From Phnomibacter ginsenosidimutans (lineage in GTDB: Bacteria; Bacteroidota; Bacteroidia; Chitinophagales; Chitinophagaceae): a stretch of 64,000 bases of DNA. The position numbers were made by a program, and so were the translations under genes. Positions 27,383 to 38,208 of this stretch are shown piece by piece; position 1 is the first letter of the stretch; every line of letters begins with the position of its first letter. The stretch is taken from assembly GCF_009740285.1 (NCBI RefSeq), contig NZ_CP046566.1, positions 434,001-498,000 on the forward strand, read 5' to 3'. The notes beneath the pieces are model-generated. The model was not told the origin of the DNA and searched no databases. It saw nothing but the letters and a program-made list of their open reading frames with translations.

Positions 27383-28729
27383 ATGAACCACATGCTTTCT
27401 AAAATTAAACACGAAATAAAAACCGGCAAGCTGCGAAAGGAAATCAGCGATTCTCCTTTTGTAAAAAGGTTTTTCGGCGTGTTTATTTTGGATGTACTGG
27501 CAAAGGGTTCTATGTTCCTTTTTTTGCCGCTGTACCTGCGGTTAATGACGAAAGAAGAATTCGGTACGTTTTCGTATTTGCTCTTTGTAATAATGAACAT
27601 TGCTTACTTCATAAAGCTGGGTATGGATACAGCACAGGCAAAGCTTTATTATGACTATGAAGGAGTAGAAAGGAATAAACTATTATTCAATATCAATTTG
27701 CTTACTATCGTAGTATTTATACTGCTGTACGGTGGCTTGATTTTGTCGGGGTTCGATCTTTTTATATTTGAAAAAATTGGGGTTGAACAGGACTTGTATA
27801 CAAGTGTTCGCTGGTTTGTTGTTATTTATGTGTTTGCTTTTATTCAGCAAATCATGTTGCAATCGTATCTGGTAGCCGATAACAAGGCAAGTAAGTTTCA
27901 GGTGTACAATTTGGTGAAAGTGCTGGCCATGAGTATTGGCGCTGTGTTGGTATTGTATTTTTTTGCCAGCAACAAAATCAGCAACCGCCTCTTGGTAGAA
28001 TCTGTTTCGGCAGTATTGGTTTTTGCTCCACTTACTGCTTATTTCATCAGGCAAATGAAGCCTGTGATAGACAGACAAATGTTACTCAAATCAATACATA
28101 TTGGCTTGCCCATGCTTGGCAGTGTATTTGTCGGTTTTGTGTACAGCTTTGTAGATAAATATTATTTGCAAAAAGCACATGGTTTTGGTGATGTGGCAGT
28201 GTACAGCCTGGCTATATTTTTAACCACACCGGTAAACCTCATTTTCAGTTCTTTTAATCTGCTTTGGTTCTCTAAATTTTTTCAGGAAAAAGATGCGCAA
28301 CGCAATTACCGACAAACCAAAAAAGTGTACCTGATTATGTTGGCGGCATTTTCTGTGTTGTTTGTGGGTTTATGGGTTGCCGTTATATTGGCGGTAAAAT
28401 TTCAGTTGATTGATGCGTCGTACCAGCCGGTTGCCATATTGCTGCCTTTTATTTTTTACTACAAAGTGTTAGAAAGCTTATCCAATTTATACACCAATTT
28501 TTTGGTGCAGGGTGAGCAAACCAAGCTCATCTTTCGCATTACCATGATTGTAAGCGGTTTGGCATGGCTGTCTTTCGCCTGGCTTATTCCGGTATATGGG
28601 TATCTGGCCGCAGCCATTATTTTATTTGTGATGGAATTATTCCGTACTGTCTGCCTTGTATTTTTTGCCCGTAAAATTGTGTTCGGCAGCAGCAAAGTAT
28701 CGCTGCATCAAAACGGAGGTTTGGCGTGA
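27383..28729 (+). CDS. Wzx-type polysaccharide flippase
   Basis: A 448-residue protein with 12-14 hydrophobic segments of the MOP/MATE-like polysaccharide transporter family. The opening FILDVLAKGSMFLFLPLYLRLMT and the following EEFGTFSYL are typical of Wzx. It should flip lipid-linked repeat units across the inner membrane to Wzy. The stop overlaps the next gene's GTG start by 4 bp. Confidence 0.9.
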   Translation: MNHMLSKIKHEIKTGKLRKEISDSPFVKRFFGVFILDVLAKGSMFLFLPLYLRLMTKEEFGTFSYLLFVIMNIAYFIKLGMDTAQAKLYYDYEGVERNKLLFNINLLTIVVFILLYGGLILSGFDLFIFEKIGVEQDLYTSVRWFVVIYVFAFIQQIMLQSYLVADNKASKFQVYNLVKVLAMSIGAVLVLYFFASNKISNRLLVESVSAVLVFAPLTAYFIRQMKPVIDRQMLLKSIHIGLPMLGSVFVGFVYSFVDKYYLQKAHGFGDVAVYSLAIFLTTPVNLIFSSFNLLWFSKFFQEKDAQRNYRQTKKVYLIMLAAFSVLFVGLWVAVILAVKFQLIDASYQPVAILLPFIFYYKVLESLSNLYTNFLVQGEQTKLIFRITMIVSGLAWLSFAWLIPVYGYLAAAIILFVMELFRTVCLVFFARKIVFGSSKVSLHQNGGLA

Positions 28730-29853
28730 AGCAACAAGACGTACTTATATTTCATAACATTCTCTGGAGCCACTATACTGGTGTTGTTTTTGGCCGGTTG
28801 TCTACACTTTTGGCGCAGCACAACGGTCGTTTATTTGTGGTACACGTGGCCGACTCAATGCACAGCCGAAAAGGTATAGGAGAAATTGATAAAAGATATC
28901 ATCAGTATCCTTATCAGGTGCTGTTTCCAGGCTCAATAGAAAAGGTAGGCAAATGGCAACAGCTGGTAGCAGGTGGAAAAATACTGCTGTCGTCAAAAGC
29001 CACCGATGTGATGGTTTTCGGATACGATTTGCCGGTGTATGTGTTGGCTATTTTGCTGGCGCCATTGCTGGGCAAAAAACTGCATGTGGTGGCCGATGCA
29101 ACTGCTTACGACCGGCCCCGCCATCCGCTTAAAGAAAAGCTAAAAAAGTTATTGCTAAAAAGAGCTACAACGGTTATTTGCTACGGGCAGTCGCACAGGC
29201 AGTACCTGCAGTCGCTGGGTGTACCCTTGCACAAAATTGCTATTCGCCTGCAGGCTACAGATAATGATCAAATACGACAATTGTATCAGCAATGGAAAAG
29301 CAATGCTGAAAATGCTGAACCTGCTTCCCGGCCCAGCTTTATTTTTATAGGCCGCCTTATCGAAGAAAAAAATTTGTTTATCCTCTTGCAAGCCTTTGCC
29401 CAACTGAAGAGTAACTGGGTACTCAAGTTGGTTGGTGCTGGTGTGTTGGAGCATTCGCTCAAAGCGTATTGCAAGAAACATCAAATAGAAAATGTAGTAT
29501 TTGCAGGAGCACTACCACTGGCAGCAGCAGTAGCTGAGCTGGCAGCATCCGATGTATTGGTGCTGCCCAGTGTATCCGAAACCTGGGGCCTTGTAGTAAA
29601 TGAAGCCATGCTCTGCGAAAAGCCGGTCATTGTTTCGCATCATTGTGGCTGTGCACTGGAGTTGGTGCAGCATGGGCACAATGGGTATATTATCAATCCT
29701 AACGATGTAGGTGATTTAGCCGCTGCCATGCAAAAGTTTGTTTCGGGCGAAGCAGACATGCCTGCCATGGGGGCCGCATCGCTGGCTATAGTAAAAGATT
29801 TTACACCAGAAAAAGCGGCATCGCAGATATTTGCGGCTATATCAGAAAATTGA
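28726..29853 (+). CDS. glycosyltransferase family 4
   Basis: A 375-residue GT-B glycosyltransferase. The C-terminal domain has FIGRLIEEKN, LVGAG, and the donor-binding block LPSVSETWGLVVNEAM with the usual pair of glutamates. The GTG start at 28726 overlaps the Wzx stop (GTGA) and is preceded by GGAGGT, one of the few Shine-Dalgarno-like sites in this window. It is likely to add one sugar of the repeat unit; donor and acceptor are unknown. Confidence 0.92.
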   Translation: MKQQDVLIFHNILWSHYTGVVFGRLSTLLAQHNGRLFVVHVADSMHSRKGIGEIDKRYHQYPYQVLFPGSIEKVGKWQQLVAGGKILLSSKATDVMVFGYDLPVYVLAILLAPLLGKKLHVVADATAYDRPRHPLKEKLKKLLLKRATTVICYGQSHRQYLQSLGVPLHKIAIRLQATDNDQIRQLYQQWKSNAENAEPASRPSFIFIGRLIEEKNLFILLQAFAQLKSNWVLKLVGAGVLEHSLKAYCKKHQIENVVFAGALPLAAAVAELAASDVLVLPSVSETWGLVVNEAMLCEKPVIVSHHCGCALELVQHGHNGYIINPNDVGDLAAAMQKFVSGEADMPAMGAASLAIVKDFTPEKAASQIFAAISEN

Positions 29854-29862
29854 TTTTGCTGC

Positions 29863-30234
29863 ATGGCACACCTTATTTCGCTGCTTACCAATACCGATGC
29901 AAGGGGCAACCTTACGGTCATCGAAAAAATTTTTCCTTTCGATATCAAACGCATTTTTTACATCTATGGGGTCGATAGTTCCGTTCGTGGTAAGCACCGG
30001 CATCATCTTACCCGCCAGGCAGCTATTTGTATAAAGGGTTCTTGCAGGGTGTCTAATCAATCGGGCAAGGGTCTGCCTGTTCAAGAATTTATACTCGATC
30101 ATCCTTCTGTTTGCCTCATGATTGAACCCGAAGATTTTCATTGGATGGATCAATTTTCGCCAGATGCCATACTCATGGTGCTGGCTTCTGAATACTACGA
30201 CCCCAAGGATTATATATTTGAACCTTATGAGTAA
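29863..30234 (+). CDS. fdtA: dTDP-4-oxo-6-deoxyhexose 3,4-ketoisomerase (FdtA/QdtA type)
   Basis: A 123-residue cupin of the WxcM-like group. The active-site region RGKHRHH (42-48) matches the RGxHAHK histidines of FdtA, and the [10 protein letters not shown] opening is typical. It converts dTDP-4-keto-6-deoxyglucose, the RfbB product, to the 3-keto isomer. The product is the substrate of the aminotransferase encoded next, which overlaps it by 8 bp. Whether the output is the gluco (QdtA) or galacto (FdtA) isomer cannot be read by eye. Confidence 0.88.
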   Translation: MAHLISLLTNTDARGNLTVIEKIFPFDIKRIFYIYGVDSSVRGKHRHHLTRQAAICIKGSCRVSNQSGKGLPVQEFILDHPSVCLMIEPEDFHWMDQFSPDAILMVLASEYYDPKDYIFEPYE

Positions 30235-31341
30235 ACTCAATATCCCCTACGAAGATCTTAGAAAGGTGAATGAACCTTTTGAGGCTGAGTACCGGCAGGT
30301 GTTTGATACATTGCTCCAATCGGGGTGGTACATATTGGGAAAGCAGGTGCAGCAGTTTGAGCAACAGTTTGCCAGCTACTGCGGGGCGCAGCATTGTGTG
30401 GGTGTGGCCAACGGTTTAGATGCATTGATACTGGCACTGAAAGCATTGCAGCTGCCGCCCGGCTCAGAAGTATTAGTGCCTTCCAATACCTACATTGCTA
30501 CCATACTGGCCGTAACACAGCTGGGTTTAAAGCCTGTTTTGGTAAGCCCCGATATTCGTACATACAATATTGACCCTGCATGTATTGAGGCCAGCATAAC
30601 TGCTCACACAAAAGCCATTCTTGTAGTGCATTTGTATGGCAAGTGCTGCAACATGCAGCCCATTATGGAGCTGGCCCGTCAGCATGGTTTGTATGTGGTG
30701 GAAGATTGTGCACAGGCGCATGGTGCTAAGTATTTCGGGCAAATGACCGGCACGTTTGGACACGCCAGCGGCTTTAGTTTTTACCCCACAAAAACCTGGG
30801 CGCACTGGGCGATGCTGGTGCAGTAACTACCAACGATGCAGCTATAGCCGATGCTATAAAAATGCTGCGCAACTACGGCAGCCGCACCAAGTATTACAAC
30901 GAAGTGGCAGGCATGAACTCGAGGTTGGATGAAATGCAGGCAGCATTTCTCAGCATAAAGCTAAAACACCTTGATGCAATTACGCAGCACAAGCAGACCC
31001 TGGCAGCATTTTATTTGAAACATTTACATCCTTCACTCATACTGCCTGTGGTAGAAGAAGGATATGTGGATGTGTACCATATTTTCAACATTCGTACGGC
31101 ACACAGAGATGCATTGAAAAGCTATTTGCTGGAAAACGGAATTAAAACAGAAATACACTACCCGGTGGCACCTCATGCACAAAAAGCCATGAAGGGAATT
31201 TTAGACGGACAATATTGCCCCATTGCTGAAGCAATTCATAACAGCACATTGAGTTTGCCTATTTCTTTTGGCACCTCATTGCATGAAGCCGGTATTGTTG
31301 TTGAATTTGTAAACCGCTTTATCAACCAGCACCCGGCATGA
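30227..31341 (+). CDS. fdtB: dTDP-3-amino-3,6-dideoxyhexose transaminase (DegT family), frameshifted
   Basis: A PLP-dependent aminotransferase of the DegT/DnrJ/EryC1 family, about 371 residues when repaired. Start is ATG 30227, overlapping fdtA by 8 bp. Family blocks include [31 protein letters not shown], and the PLP lysine Lys189 in FYPTK. Directly after that lysine the frame breaks. Adding one A to the A5 run at 30790-30794 restores [11 protein letters not shown] and joins to KMLRNYGSR. With FdtA it makes a dTDP-3-amino-3,6-dideoxy sugar. An acetyltransferase (FdtC) is not seen nearby. Confidence 0.87.
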
Positions 31342-32030
31342 AATTAAAACACTACAGTTTTTTTAATTCTGGTGTAAAAGCCATTAATACCCGCGATAAC
31401 TGGGATAGTGTGCGGCTTGATGAATCGGAGCGGGATTACTACATACCCGGCACTATTGAAGCTTTTGAACAGTTGCCCAGCGTAATCAATAGTAAGCCAT
31501 TGGCAACATGGATTGCCCACCAGATGGCTTTGATAAATGCCCGGGCTCTTTACTCTATTGGCTGCGGAGTGGCTTATGTAGAGTACAACTTAAAAAAAAC
31601 AGCGGGTATCCGTGTGGCGGTATCAGACTTTACCCCGTCGGTGATGCGGCTGCAGGCATTGCAGGTGTTTGATGAAGTTGTTGAACTGGATATTACTACC
31701 CAAGACCCCGCCATTTCGCCCGGCACTGTGCTGTACCTCGGCCGCATTGATACTGAACTTGCCGATGCACAACTGCAGCAAATTTTCGCCCGGCTTCATC
31801 AGTTGAATGTGCAACATATTTGTATGGTACCTGCGCAGCTGCTTACCCCCAAAGCAGCGCTGATAGAAGCCTACGTGTTGCTGAAAAGCATACTGCAGCG
31901 GCGCCCCCGCACTTTTTGTGGCTACAACAGGTCACTGGGTTTATTCCGGCAGCTGGCAGCCCGGTATTATCAACTCACTTTTCATACGGTAGAAGGTAAG
32001 CCCGTGTTTTGGCTGCACAAAAAAGATTAG
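31338..32030 (+). CDS. putative SAM-dependent methyltransferase-like protein
   Basis: A 230-residue soluble protein overlapping the fdtB stop by 4 bp. [16 protein letters not shown] near residue 75 resembles the motif I glycine loop of class I methyltransferases, followed by a [13 protein letters not shown] acidic-loop-like segment. Later motifs are weak, so it may be a diverged or inactive member. Its place among glycosyltransferase and sugar genes suggests sugar modification, but that is context only. Confidence 0.6.
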   Translation: MKLKHYSFFNSGVKAINTRDNWDSVRLDESERDYYIPGTIEAFEQLPSVINSKPLATWIAHQMALINARALYSIGCGVAYVEYNLKKTAGIRVAVSDFTPSVMRLQALQVFDEVVELDITTQDPAISPGTVLYLGRIDTELADAQLQQIFARLHQLNVQHICMVPAQLLTPKAALIEAYVLLKSILQRRPRTFCGYNRSLGLFRQLAARYYQLTFHTVEGKPVFWLHKKD

Positions 32031-32031
32031 C

Positions 32032-32979
32032 ATGTTACATTTCTGTACCTATTTCGATAGTGGCTTTTTACCCAAGGGCTTAGCCCTCATCGATTCATTA
32101 AAAGCCCACACCCCCGATTTTTCAATAACCATACTGGCACTGGACGACAAGGCATATACCGAACTGGAAAAAGAAAAGATCCGGTGATTGAACTTATTGG
32201 CCTGCAGCAATACAAAGATTATTTCGATATAGACGAATCGAAGTATGCCGATAAAAAGCAGTTTTACTTTTCTATTACGCCCAATATCTGCCTGTATCTT
32301 TTTGAAACCAGGCCGGAGCTCAACCGCATTTTTTACCTAGATGCAGATTTGTATTTCTTTCAGTCGGCCAACATATTGCTGCAAGAAATGGGGGAGCACA
32401 GCATCCTGATATGTTCGCATCATTTCAACCCATTGCATCAGCTTATTGCTACCCATTACGGTCATTTCAATGTGGCTATCAATGGTTTTGTAAACAATGA
32501 GGAAGGCCTGCAATGCCTGCGCAGCTGGAAGCAGGATTGCGAAAGCTTGGTACCCGGGTATGCCGGGCTATCCGCACAGTTTTTTCAGCGATCAGATTTT
32601 TTTAGATACATGGCCGTCGAAATATTCCTCGTTGAAAATTGTGACAAACAAAGGCATCGACGTGGCCCCCTGGAACCTCAATAACATCCGCATTACCCGG
32701 CGCAACGGTGTGTTTTTAGCCAATGGCGAACCGCTGATGGTGTATCATTTTTCTTCGTTGGTAAAAACCGGCACAAACACCTGGAAAACCAACACCGCCA
32801 AATTTTTTGTGTCGGTAAAAGGGGATGTGCTGGCATTGTACAAGCAATACATCCAGCAGATTGAAGGCTATGGCTACGAAAACCGCATTGTACAAACACT
32901 GAATTTTAAAGCAGGAAGTTTGAGGCGATTGGTACAAAAAGTATCTGGCAAACTGTTTAATGAATTTGTGGAAGTATAA
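32032..32979 (+). CDS. glycosyltransferase (GT-A fold, DxD), two compensating frameshifts
   Basis: About 315 residues when repaired. It opens MLHFCTYFDSGFLPKGLAL and has the metal-binding DAD in FYLDADLYFF. The frame is lost at an A-rich stretch 32168-32177 (one A missing) and regained at the T6 run 32580-32585 (one T extra). The repaired protein then reads SDQIFLDTWP and later IDVAPWNL, both expected in this family of nucleotide-diphospho-sugar transferases. The two errors cancel, so start and stop are in the same frame. It should add one residue of the polymer repeat unit. Confidence 0.78.
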
Positions 32980-33138
32980 AGACATGTCAGATTAGAGGCA
33001 GAAATAATTCATACCCCATAAAGGGGATGATGCTGTATGGAGTCGCTGCCTATCTTTACGCCCCAAATTCTACTGGGGAGGTTGGCTACAAACGATAGTA
33101 TTTCTGGCAGTCGTCCTACTCGAATCAGTAAAAAACTC

Positions 33139-34128
33139 ATGGCAACAAAGCACTCTATATTGCTCACAGGCGGCGCAGGCTTTATTGGCACACACATACT
33201 TTCCATGTTTCCTGACACGCAATTTGTAGTAACCGATATACAGTCGCCACAGCAAAAGCAGCCCAATACCATTTACATAAAAGCCGATGTACGAAGCGAA
33301 GCCGATATGCTGCCCATATTTGAGCAGCACCGGTTCGATTGTGTGCTGCACCTGGCTGCCGCCCACAAAGATTTTGGCGTAGAGCAAGAAGAATATTTTG
33401 AAGTAAACGAAAACGGTACAGCGCTGGTAAGCCAGTTGGCTGGTCAGTATGGCATCAAAAAGTTCATTTTCTTTTCATCGGTAGCCGTGTATGGCGATTG
33501 TAACACGCCCACCACCGACAAAACACAGCCCAATCCAAGCAACGATTATGGAGCCTCAAAGCTGGCAGCCGAGCAGGTACTCAACCGATGGTGGCAGCAA
33601 GATGAAAGCCGCACTGTCATCATCATTCGCCCGGCACTGGTGTTTGGAGAAGGCAATGTGGCCAATATGTTTCGGTTGATTGATCAAATAAATAAGGGAC
33701 TGTACTTCAACGTGGGCAAGGGCGACAATATCAAATCCATTGCCTACGTAAAAAATCTGGTTGAGGTAACCTGGTACCTGCTGGAATATCAGCAAAGCGG
33801 CATTCACATTTACAACTACGCCGATCAGCCACATCTTCGTACCGCCGAAATTGGCCTTACCATTGCTGCCGCTTTGGGCAAACCCAAGCCCAAAAGTATT
33901 CCAATGGGCTTACTGCTCATGATGGCTAAGCCATTTGACCTGCTCATAAAAATGTCGGGCAAAGACCTGCCCATTTCCAGCCACCGGGTAAAAAAGTACG
34001 GCACCCAAACCTACCATCAGGCACAGCAAATTTTTGCAGACGGCTTTAAGCCAAAATATACAACTCGGGAAGGTCTGGCAAAAATGGTAGCCTGGTATAA
34101 AGAAAGTGTTCAAAAAAATGGCAAATAG
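33139..34128 (+). CDS. NAD-dependent epimerase/dehydratase
   Basis: A 329-residue extended short-chain dehydrogenase. The NAD-binding GGAGFIG follows the start MATKHSILLT. The catalytic Tyr-Lys pair is in NDYGASKLA, with SSVAVYG preceding it. The open frame reaches 33037 but that extension has no conserved content, so I use ATG 33139. Substrate is unknown; it probably modifies a nucleotide sugar of this locus. The 160-bp spacer upstream contains a TATCTTTA box at about 33051 that could be a promoter element. Confidence 0.88.
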   Translation: MATKHSILLTGGAGFIGTHILSMFPDTQFVVTDIQSPQQKQPNTIYIKADVRSEADMLPIFEQHRFDCVLHLAAAHKDFGVEQEEYFEVNENGTALVSQLAGQYGIKKFIFFSSVAVYGDCNTPTTDKTQPNPSNDYGASKLAAEQVLNRWWQQDESRTVIIIRPALVFGEGNVANMFRLIDQINKGLYFNVGKGDNIKSIAYVKNLVEVTWYLLEYQQSGIHIYNYADQPHLRTAEIGLTIAAALGKPKPKSIPMGLLLMMAKPFDLLIKMSGKDLPISSHRVKKYGTQTYHQAQQIFADGFKPKYTTREGLAKMVAWYKESVQKNGK

Positions 34129-34137
34129 CTGCACCGC

Positions 34138-34889
34138 ATGACTGTATCCATCATTACCGTCTGCTACAATAGCAGCCAAACAATAGCCGATACCCTGCAA
34201 AGTATTCGCCAGCAAGATTACCCTCATATAGAATCGATAGTGGTAGATGGCGGCTCTACCGACGGTACCATGAACATGGTGGCCCAATATGCAGATGTGG
34301 TTACCAAATCTGTGTCGGAGCCCGACAAGGGCATTTACGATGCCATGAACAAAGGCCTGACCATGGCAACCGGCGATATCATTGGTATTTTGAACTCCGA
34401 TGATATGATGGCTTCGCCACACAGCATTAGCCAAATTGTGGCAGCTTTTCGGGAGCAACCCAATGGTTGTGTGTATGGAGATCTGGTGTATGTGCAACAG
34501 CAAAACACCCAACAAATTGTTCGGTATTGGAAATCGGGAAAAGGAACTGCCCGGAAATTTTATTTCGGATGGATGCCGCCGCACCCAACATTCTATGTAT
34601 CGAGGCAGGTGCTCAATACTTGCGGCCAATATGATTTGCGGTTTCCTGTGGCAGCCGATTATGAGTACATGCTGCGGGTAATGGTGAAGCACGGTGTAAA
34701 AGCCGTATATGTGCCCGAAGTATTGGTAAAAATGCGCCTCGGTGGATATTCCAACCAATCCGTCAATAGCCGTAAACGCTCTTTTTCGAAAATCACGAAG
34801 CATGGCGGGTAAATGATTTGAAACCATATTTCTTTACAGTCTGGTTGAAAATAGCCCGCAAATTCAAACAGTATTTAGCAAAACCTTGA
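34138..34889 (+). CDS. glycosyltransferase family 2, frameshifted near the end
   Basis: A GT-A inverting transferase of ~250 residues. It has [11 protein letters not shown] at the start, the [10 protein letters not shown] block and NSDDMM as the metal-binding motif, then AADYEYMLR and [10 protein letters not shown]. As written it stops at 34812. Adding one T to the T5 run at 34782-34786 continues it with [15 protein letters not shown] to a TGA at 34887. That tail is the normal ending of this subfamily (a lysine-rich amphipathic end), so I use the longer span. It lies 9 bp after the epimerase gene. Confidence 0.88.
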
Positions 34890-34926
34890 AAAGTATACCA
34901 GCAATTATAACCTTACCGCCTACCTC

Positions 34927-36039
34927 ATGAAAACAGCACTCATCACCGGTATTACCGGGCAAGACGGCGCCTATCTGGCCGAATTATTACTCAGCAAAGG
35001 CTACCACGTTCATGGCGTAAAACGCCGCAGCTCCATGTTCAATACCGATAGAATTGACCACCTCTATCAGGACCCCCACGAATCGAATGTGCATTTTAAG
35101 CTGCACTACGGCGACCTTACCGATAGCACCAACCTCATCCGGATTATACAGGAAGTGCAGCCCGACGAAATTTATAACCTCGCTGCGCAAAGCCATGTAA
35201 AAGTGAGCTTTGAAACGCCGGAGTACACCGCCAATGCCGACGCCATTGGAGCCCTGCGTATTCTGGAAGCCATCCGCATTTTGGGGCTCACTAAAAAAAC
35301 GAAGTTTTACCAGGCCAGTACCAGCGAACTCTACGGTCTGGTGCAGGAAGTGCCCCAATCTGAGCGGACACCTTTCTATCCTCGTTCGCCTTATGCAGTG
35401 GCTAAATTGTATGCCTACTGGATTACAGTAAACTACCGCGAAGCCTATGGCATGTTTGCTATGAATGGCATTCTGTTCAACCACGAAAGTCCGCTGCGGG
35501 GCGAAACCTTTGTAACCCGCAAAATAACCCGGGGTGTGGCCCGCATTGCCTTGGGCATGCAGGACAAAATCTTTTTGGGCAACCTCGATGCGCAACGCGA
35601 CTGGGGCCATGCCAAAGATTATGTAGAAGCCATGTACCTGATGCTGCAGCAAGAAACAGCGGAAGATTATGTGGTGGCCACCGGCATTACCACTACCGTT
35701 CGGGAGTTTGTACGCATGGCATTTGCCGAAGCTGGTATCGAACTCGAATTCAGCGGCAGCGGTGCCGACGAAAAAGCAGTGGTGAAAGCCGTAGCATCGC
35801 CCGACATTAAAGTGCAGCCCGGTACAGTAGTTGTGGCTATTGATGCCGCTTACTATCGCCCTACCGAAGTAGACCTGCTAATTGGCGACCCCATCAAAGC
35901 CAAAACGCAACTCGGATGGGAACCTAAATATGATTTACCAGCTTTGGTAAAAGAAATGGTGGCCAGCGATCTGGCTTTGTTTCGCCGCGAAAAGTTGCTG
36001 AAAGACCAAGGCTTTCAGGTGTTAAATCAGTACGAATAA
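34927..36039 (+). CDS. gmd: GDP-mannose 4,6-dehydratase
   Basis: A 370-residue enzyme that makes GDP-4-keto-6-deoxymannose. It shows [15 protein letters not shown] at the N-terminus, then [12 protein letters not shown], the STSELYG block and the YxxxK pair in [13 protein letters not shown]. Length and block order are standard. The next gene, 15 bp downstream, encodes the partner that completes GDP-L-fucose. The polymer therefore probably contains fucose or another GDP-6-deoxyhexose. Confidence 0.96.
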   Translation: MKTALITGITGQDGAYLAELLLSKGYHVHGVKRRSSMFNTDRIDHLYQDPHESNVHFKLHYGDLTDSTNLIRIIQEVQPDEIYNLAAQSHVKVSFETPEYTANADAIGALRILEAIRILGLTKKTKFYQASTSELYGLVQEVPQSERTPFYPRSPYAVAKLYAYWITVNYREAYGMFAMNGILFNHESPLRGETFVTRKITRGVARIALGMQDKIFLGNLDAQRDWGHAKDYVEAMYLMLQQETAEDYVVATGITTTVREFVRMAFAEAGIELEFSGSGADEKAVVKAVASPDIKVQPGTVVVAIDAAYYRPTEVDLLIGDPIKAKTQLGWEPKYDLPALVKEMVASDLALFRREKLLKDQGFQVLNQYE

Positions 36040-36054
36040 ACCGCCGCCAACAGC

Positions 36055-36984
36055 ATGGAAAAGCAAGCGAAAATTTTTGTGGCCGGCCATCGGGGCTTGG
36101 TGGGTTCGGCTATTTGTAAAAAGCTACAGGAAGAAGGCTATACCAATTTGGTGCTGCGTACATCTGCCGAATTAGACCTGCGCCAGCAGGATGCGGTGGC
36201 CGCATTTTTTGCCAGCGAAAAGCCGGAGTATGTATTTGTGGCAGCGGCAAAAGTGGGTGGCATCATTGCCAACAGCACTTACCCAGCCGAGTTTTTGTAC
36301 CAAAACCTGGCCATTCAAAACAACATCATTCACCAGGCTTATGTGCATGGTGTAAAAAAGTTATTGTTCCTGGGTTCCAGTTGCATCTACCCCAAGCTTT
36401 GCCCACAGCCTATCAAAGAAGAATACCTGCTGACAGGCCCGCTGGAGCCCACCAACGATGCCTACGCCATTGCCAAAATAGCGGGCATCAAAATGTGCGA
36501 TGCTTATCGCCAGCAATATGGTTGTCATTTTATTTCGGCGATGCCCACCAATATGTATGGGCCTAATGACAATTTTGATTTACAAAATAGCCACGTACTA
36601 CCTGCACTCATCCGCAAAATGCATACCGCCAAAGTAACCGGGCAACCCCATGTAACCATTTGGGGCACGGGCACACCTAAGCGGGAGTTTTTGCACAGCA
36701 ATGATTTGGCAGCTGCCTGCCTGCACCTGATGCTGCATTTTGATGAACCCGGCCCCATTAATATTGGCACTGGCGAAGACCTGAGCATAGCCGAACTGGC
36801 GCAAATGGTAAAAGAAGTGGTAGGCTTTGAAGGCCAACTTGAATTTGATACCACTAAGCCCGACGGCACTCCCCGCAAACTGCTTGATGTTAGCCGTATT
36901 CACGCCTTGGGTTGGAAACATCACATTGAACTACGCGACGGCATCAGCGATGTGTATGCACTGGTAAAGCCAGTTTTAAGTTAA
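36055..36984 (+). CDS. fcl: GDP-L-fucose synthase
   Basis: A 309-residue epimerase/reductase converting the Gmd product to GDP-L-fucose. It shows [12 protein letters not shown], the AAKVGGI block, LGSSCIYPK and the catalytic YxxxK in AYAIAKIAG. It forms a pair with gmd. No transcription terminator is obvious after it, but the next 140 bp are non-coding and may hold a promoter for the following epimerase. Confidence 0.96.
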   Translation: MEKQAKIFVAGHRGLVGSAICKKLQEEGYTNLVLRTSAELDLRQQDAVAAFFASEKPEYVFVAAAKVGGIIANSTYPAEFLYQNLAIQNNIIHQAYVHGVKKLLFLGSSCIYPKLCPQPIKEEYLLTGPLEPTNDAYAIAKIAGIKMCDAYRQQYGCHFISAMPTNMYGPNDNFDLQNSHVLPALIRKMHTAKVTGQPHVTIWGTGTPKREFLHSNDLAAACLHLMLHFDEPGPINIGTGEDLSIAELAQMVKEVVGFEGQLEFDTTKPDGTPRKLLDVSRIHALGWKHHIELRDGISDVYALVKPVLS

Positions 36985-37022
36985 CGTGTGCTCATTGTTA
37001 CAGCCGCTAAAAGTCAAGGTTG

Positions 37023-37030
37023 TATTTTTG
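37023..37030 (+). promoter_or_regulatory. candidate -7 element upstream of the uronate epimerase
   Basis: TATTTTTG fits TAnnTTTG exactly. The nearest upstream TTG (36995-36997) is 25 bp away, which is long, so only the -7 box is well supported. The gene starts 95 bp downstream. Confidence 0.35.
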
Positions 37031-37125
37031 CCGACTTCGTTCATGTGCAGTCGTTAGCCTGGTGATAACCGAATAGTAGCTAATGTTGGCTGGGCCGCAT
37101 TTGGTCGAATAACCAAATTGTATCT

Positions 37126-38187
37126 ATGAAAGTATTGGTGACCGGGGCGGCTGGTTTTATTGGTTATCATCTTACCGAAAGATTGCTCAAAGACGGGCAT
37201 GAAGTGGTAGGGCTGGATAGCCTCAACGATTATTATCCGGTTGAGCTCAAACACGACCGGCTGCGGCAGCTGGGCATTGCTATTGGCCACGAGCATAACG
37301 GCGACCTGCTGCAGAGTAGCCACTATACTTCCTTTCAGTTTATACAAATGAAGCTGGAAGACCGTGAACCTTTGCAACAACTCTTTGCACAGTTTGCTTT
37401 TGATGCGGTTGTCAATCTGGCTGCACAGGCCGGAGTTCGTTACAGCATCACCCATCCGTACAATTACATTGATGCCAATATTGTGGGCTTCATGAACATA
37501 TTGGAATGTTGCCGCCACCACAATATCGGGCACCTGGTATACGCCAGCAGCAGTAGTGTGTACGGGTTAAATGAATCCATTCCTTTCCGGCCCGATCAAC
37601 CTGCTGATCATCCTGTAAGCTTATATGCTGCCAGCAAAAAGGCCAACGAAATGATGGCCCATGTGTACAGCCATTTGTACAAAATACCTACTACGGGGCT
37701 TCGCTTTTTTACTGTGTATGGCCCCTGGGGCCGGCCCGATATGGCGCTGTCGTTATTTACCAAAGCCATTGTAGAAAACAAACCCATCGACGTGTTCAAC
37801 CATGGCAACATGGAACGTGATTTTACCTATGTAGGCGATATCGTAGAAGGCGTGGTAAGAGTGCTACAACATCCGGCAAAGCCCAACCCTGATTGGGATG
37901 CAGCTCATCCCGAATCGGATAGCAGTTCAGCTCCATACCGTATTTACAACATTGGCAACAATGCACCGGTAAAACTGACTGAATACATCGAGGCCATTGA
38001 AAACAAACTGGGAAAAAAGGCCATCAAAAACATGCTGCCCTTGCAACCCGGCGATGTGCCCCGCACCTTTGCCGACGTACAATCGCTGATGAATGATGTA
38101 GGTTACAAGCCTACCACACCTGTATCGGAAGGTGTAGGTCATTTTATCGATTGGTATCTCCGTTACTATCAAGTGCATTTGTCTTAG
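37126..38187 (+). CDS. UDP-glucuronate 4-epimerase-like NAD-dependent epimerase
   Basis: A 353-residue epimerase with [10 protein letters not shown] at the N-terminus and [13 protein letters not shown], a segment characteristic of UDP-glucuronate/UDP-galacturonate epimerases. ASSSSVYG, the YAASKKANE block and [13 protein letters not shown] also fit that group. It would supply galacturonate units. Together with the asparagine-synthase-like gene it makes an amidated uronic acid in the polymer plausible; that link is inference. Confidence 0.9.
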   Translation: MKVLVTGAAGFIGYHLTERLLKDGHEVVGLDSLNDYYPVELKHDRLRQLGIAIGHEHNGDLLQSSHYTSFQFIQMKLEDREPLQQLFAQFAFDAVVNLAAQAGVRYSITHPYNYIDANIVGFMNILECCRHHNIGHLVYASSSSVYGLNESIPFRPDQPADHPVSLYAASKKANEMMAHVYSHLYKIPTTGLRFFTVYGPWGRPDMALSLFTKAIVENKPIDVFNHGNMERDFTYVGDIVEGVVRVLQHPAKPNPDWDAAHPESDSSSAPYRIYNIGNNAPVKLTEYIEAIENKLGKKAIKNMLPLQPGDVPRTFADVQSLMNDVGYKPTTPVSEGVGHFIDWYLRYYQVHLS

Positions 38188-38208
38188 TACTTTTCCAGCC
38201 GGGCACAC

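Noticed and set aside
33910-34827. A 305-residue minus-strand ORF
   Set aside because: It is antisense to the epimerase and GT2 genes, both of which have clear family motifs; the antisense product is His/Cys-rich without a domain.
34987-35652. A 221-residue minus-strand ORF
   Set aside because: It is antisense to gmd, which is well supported.
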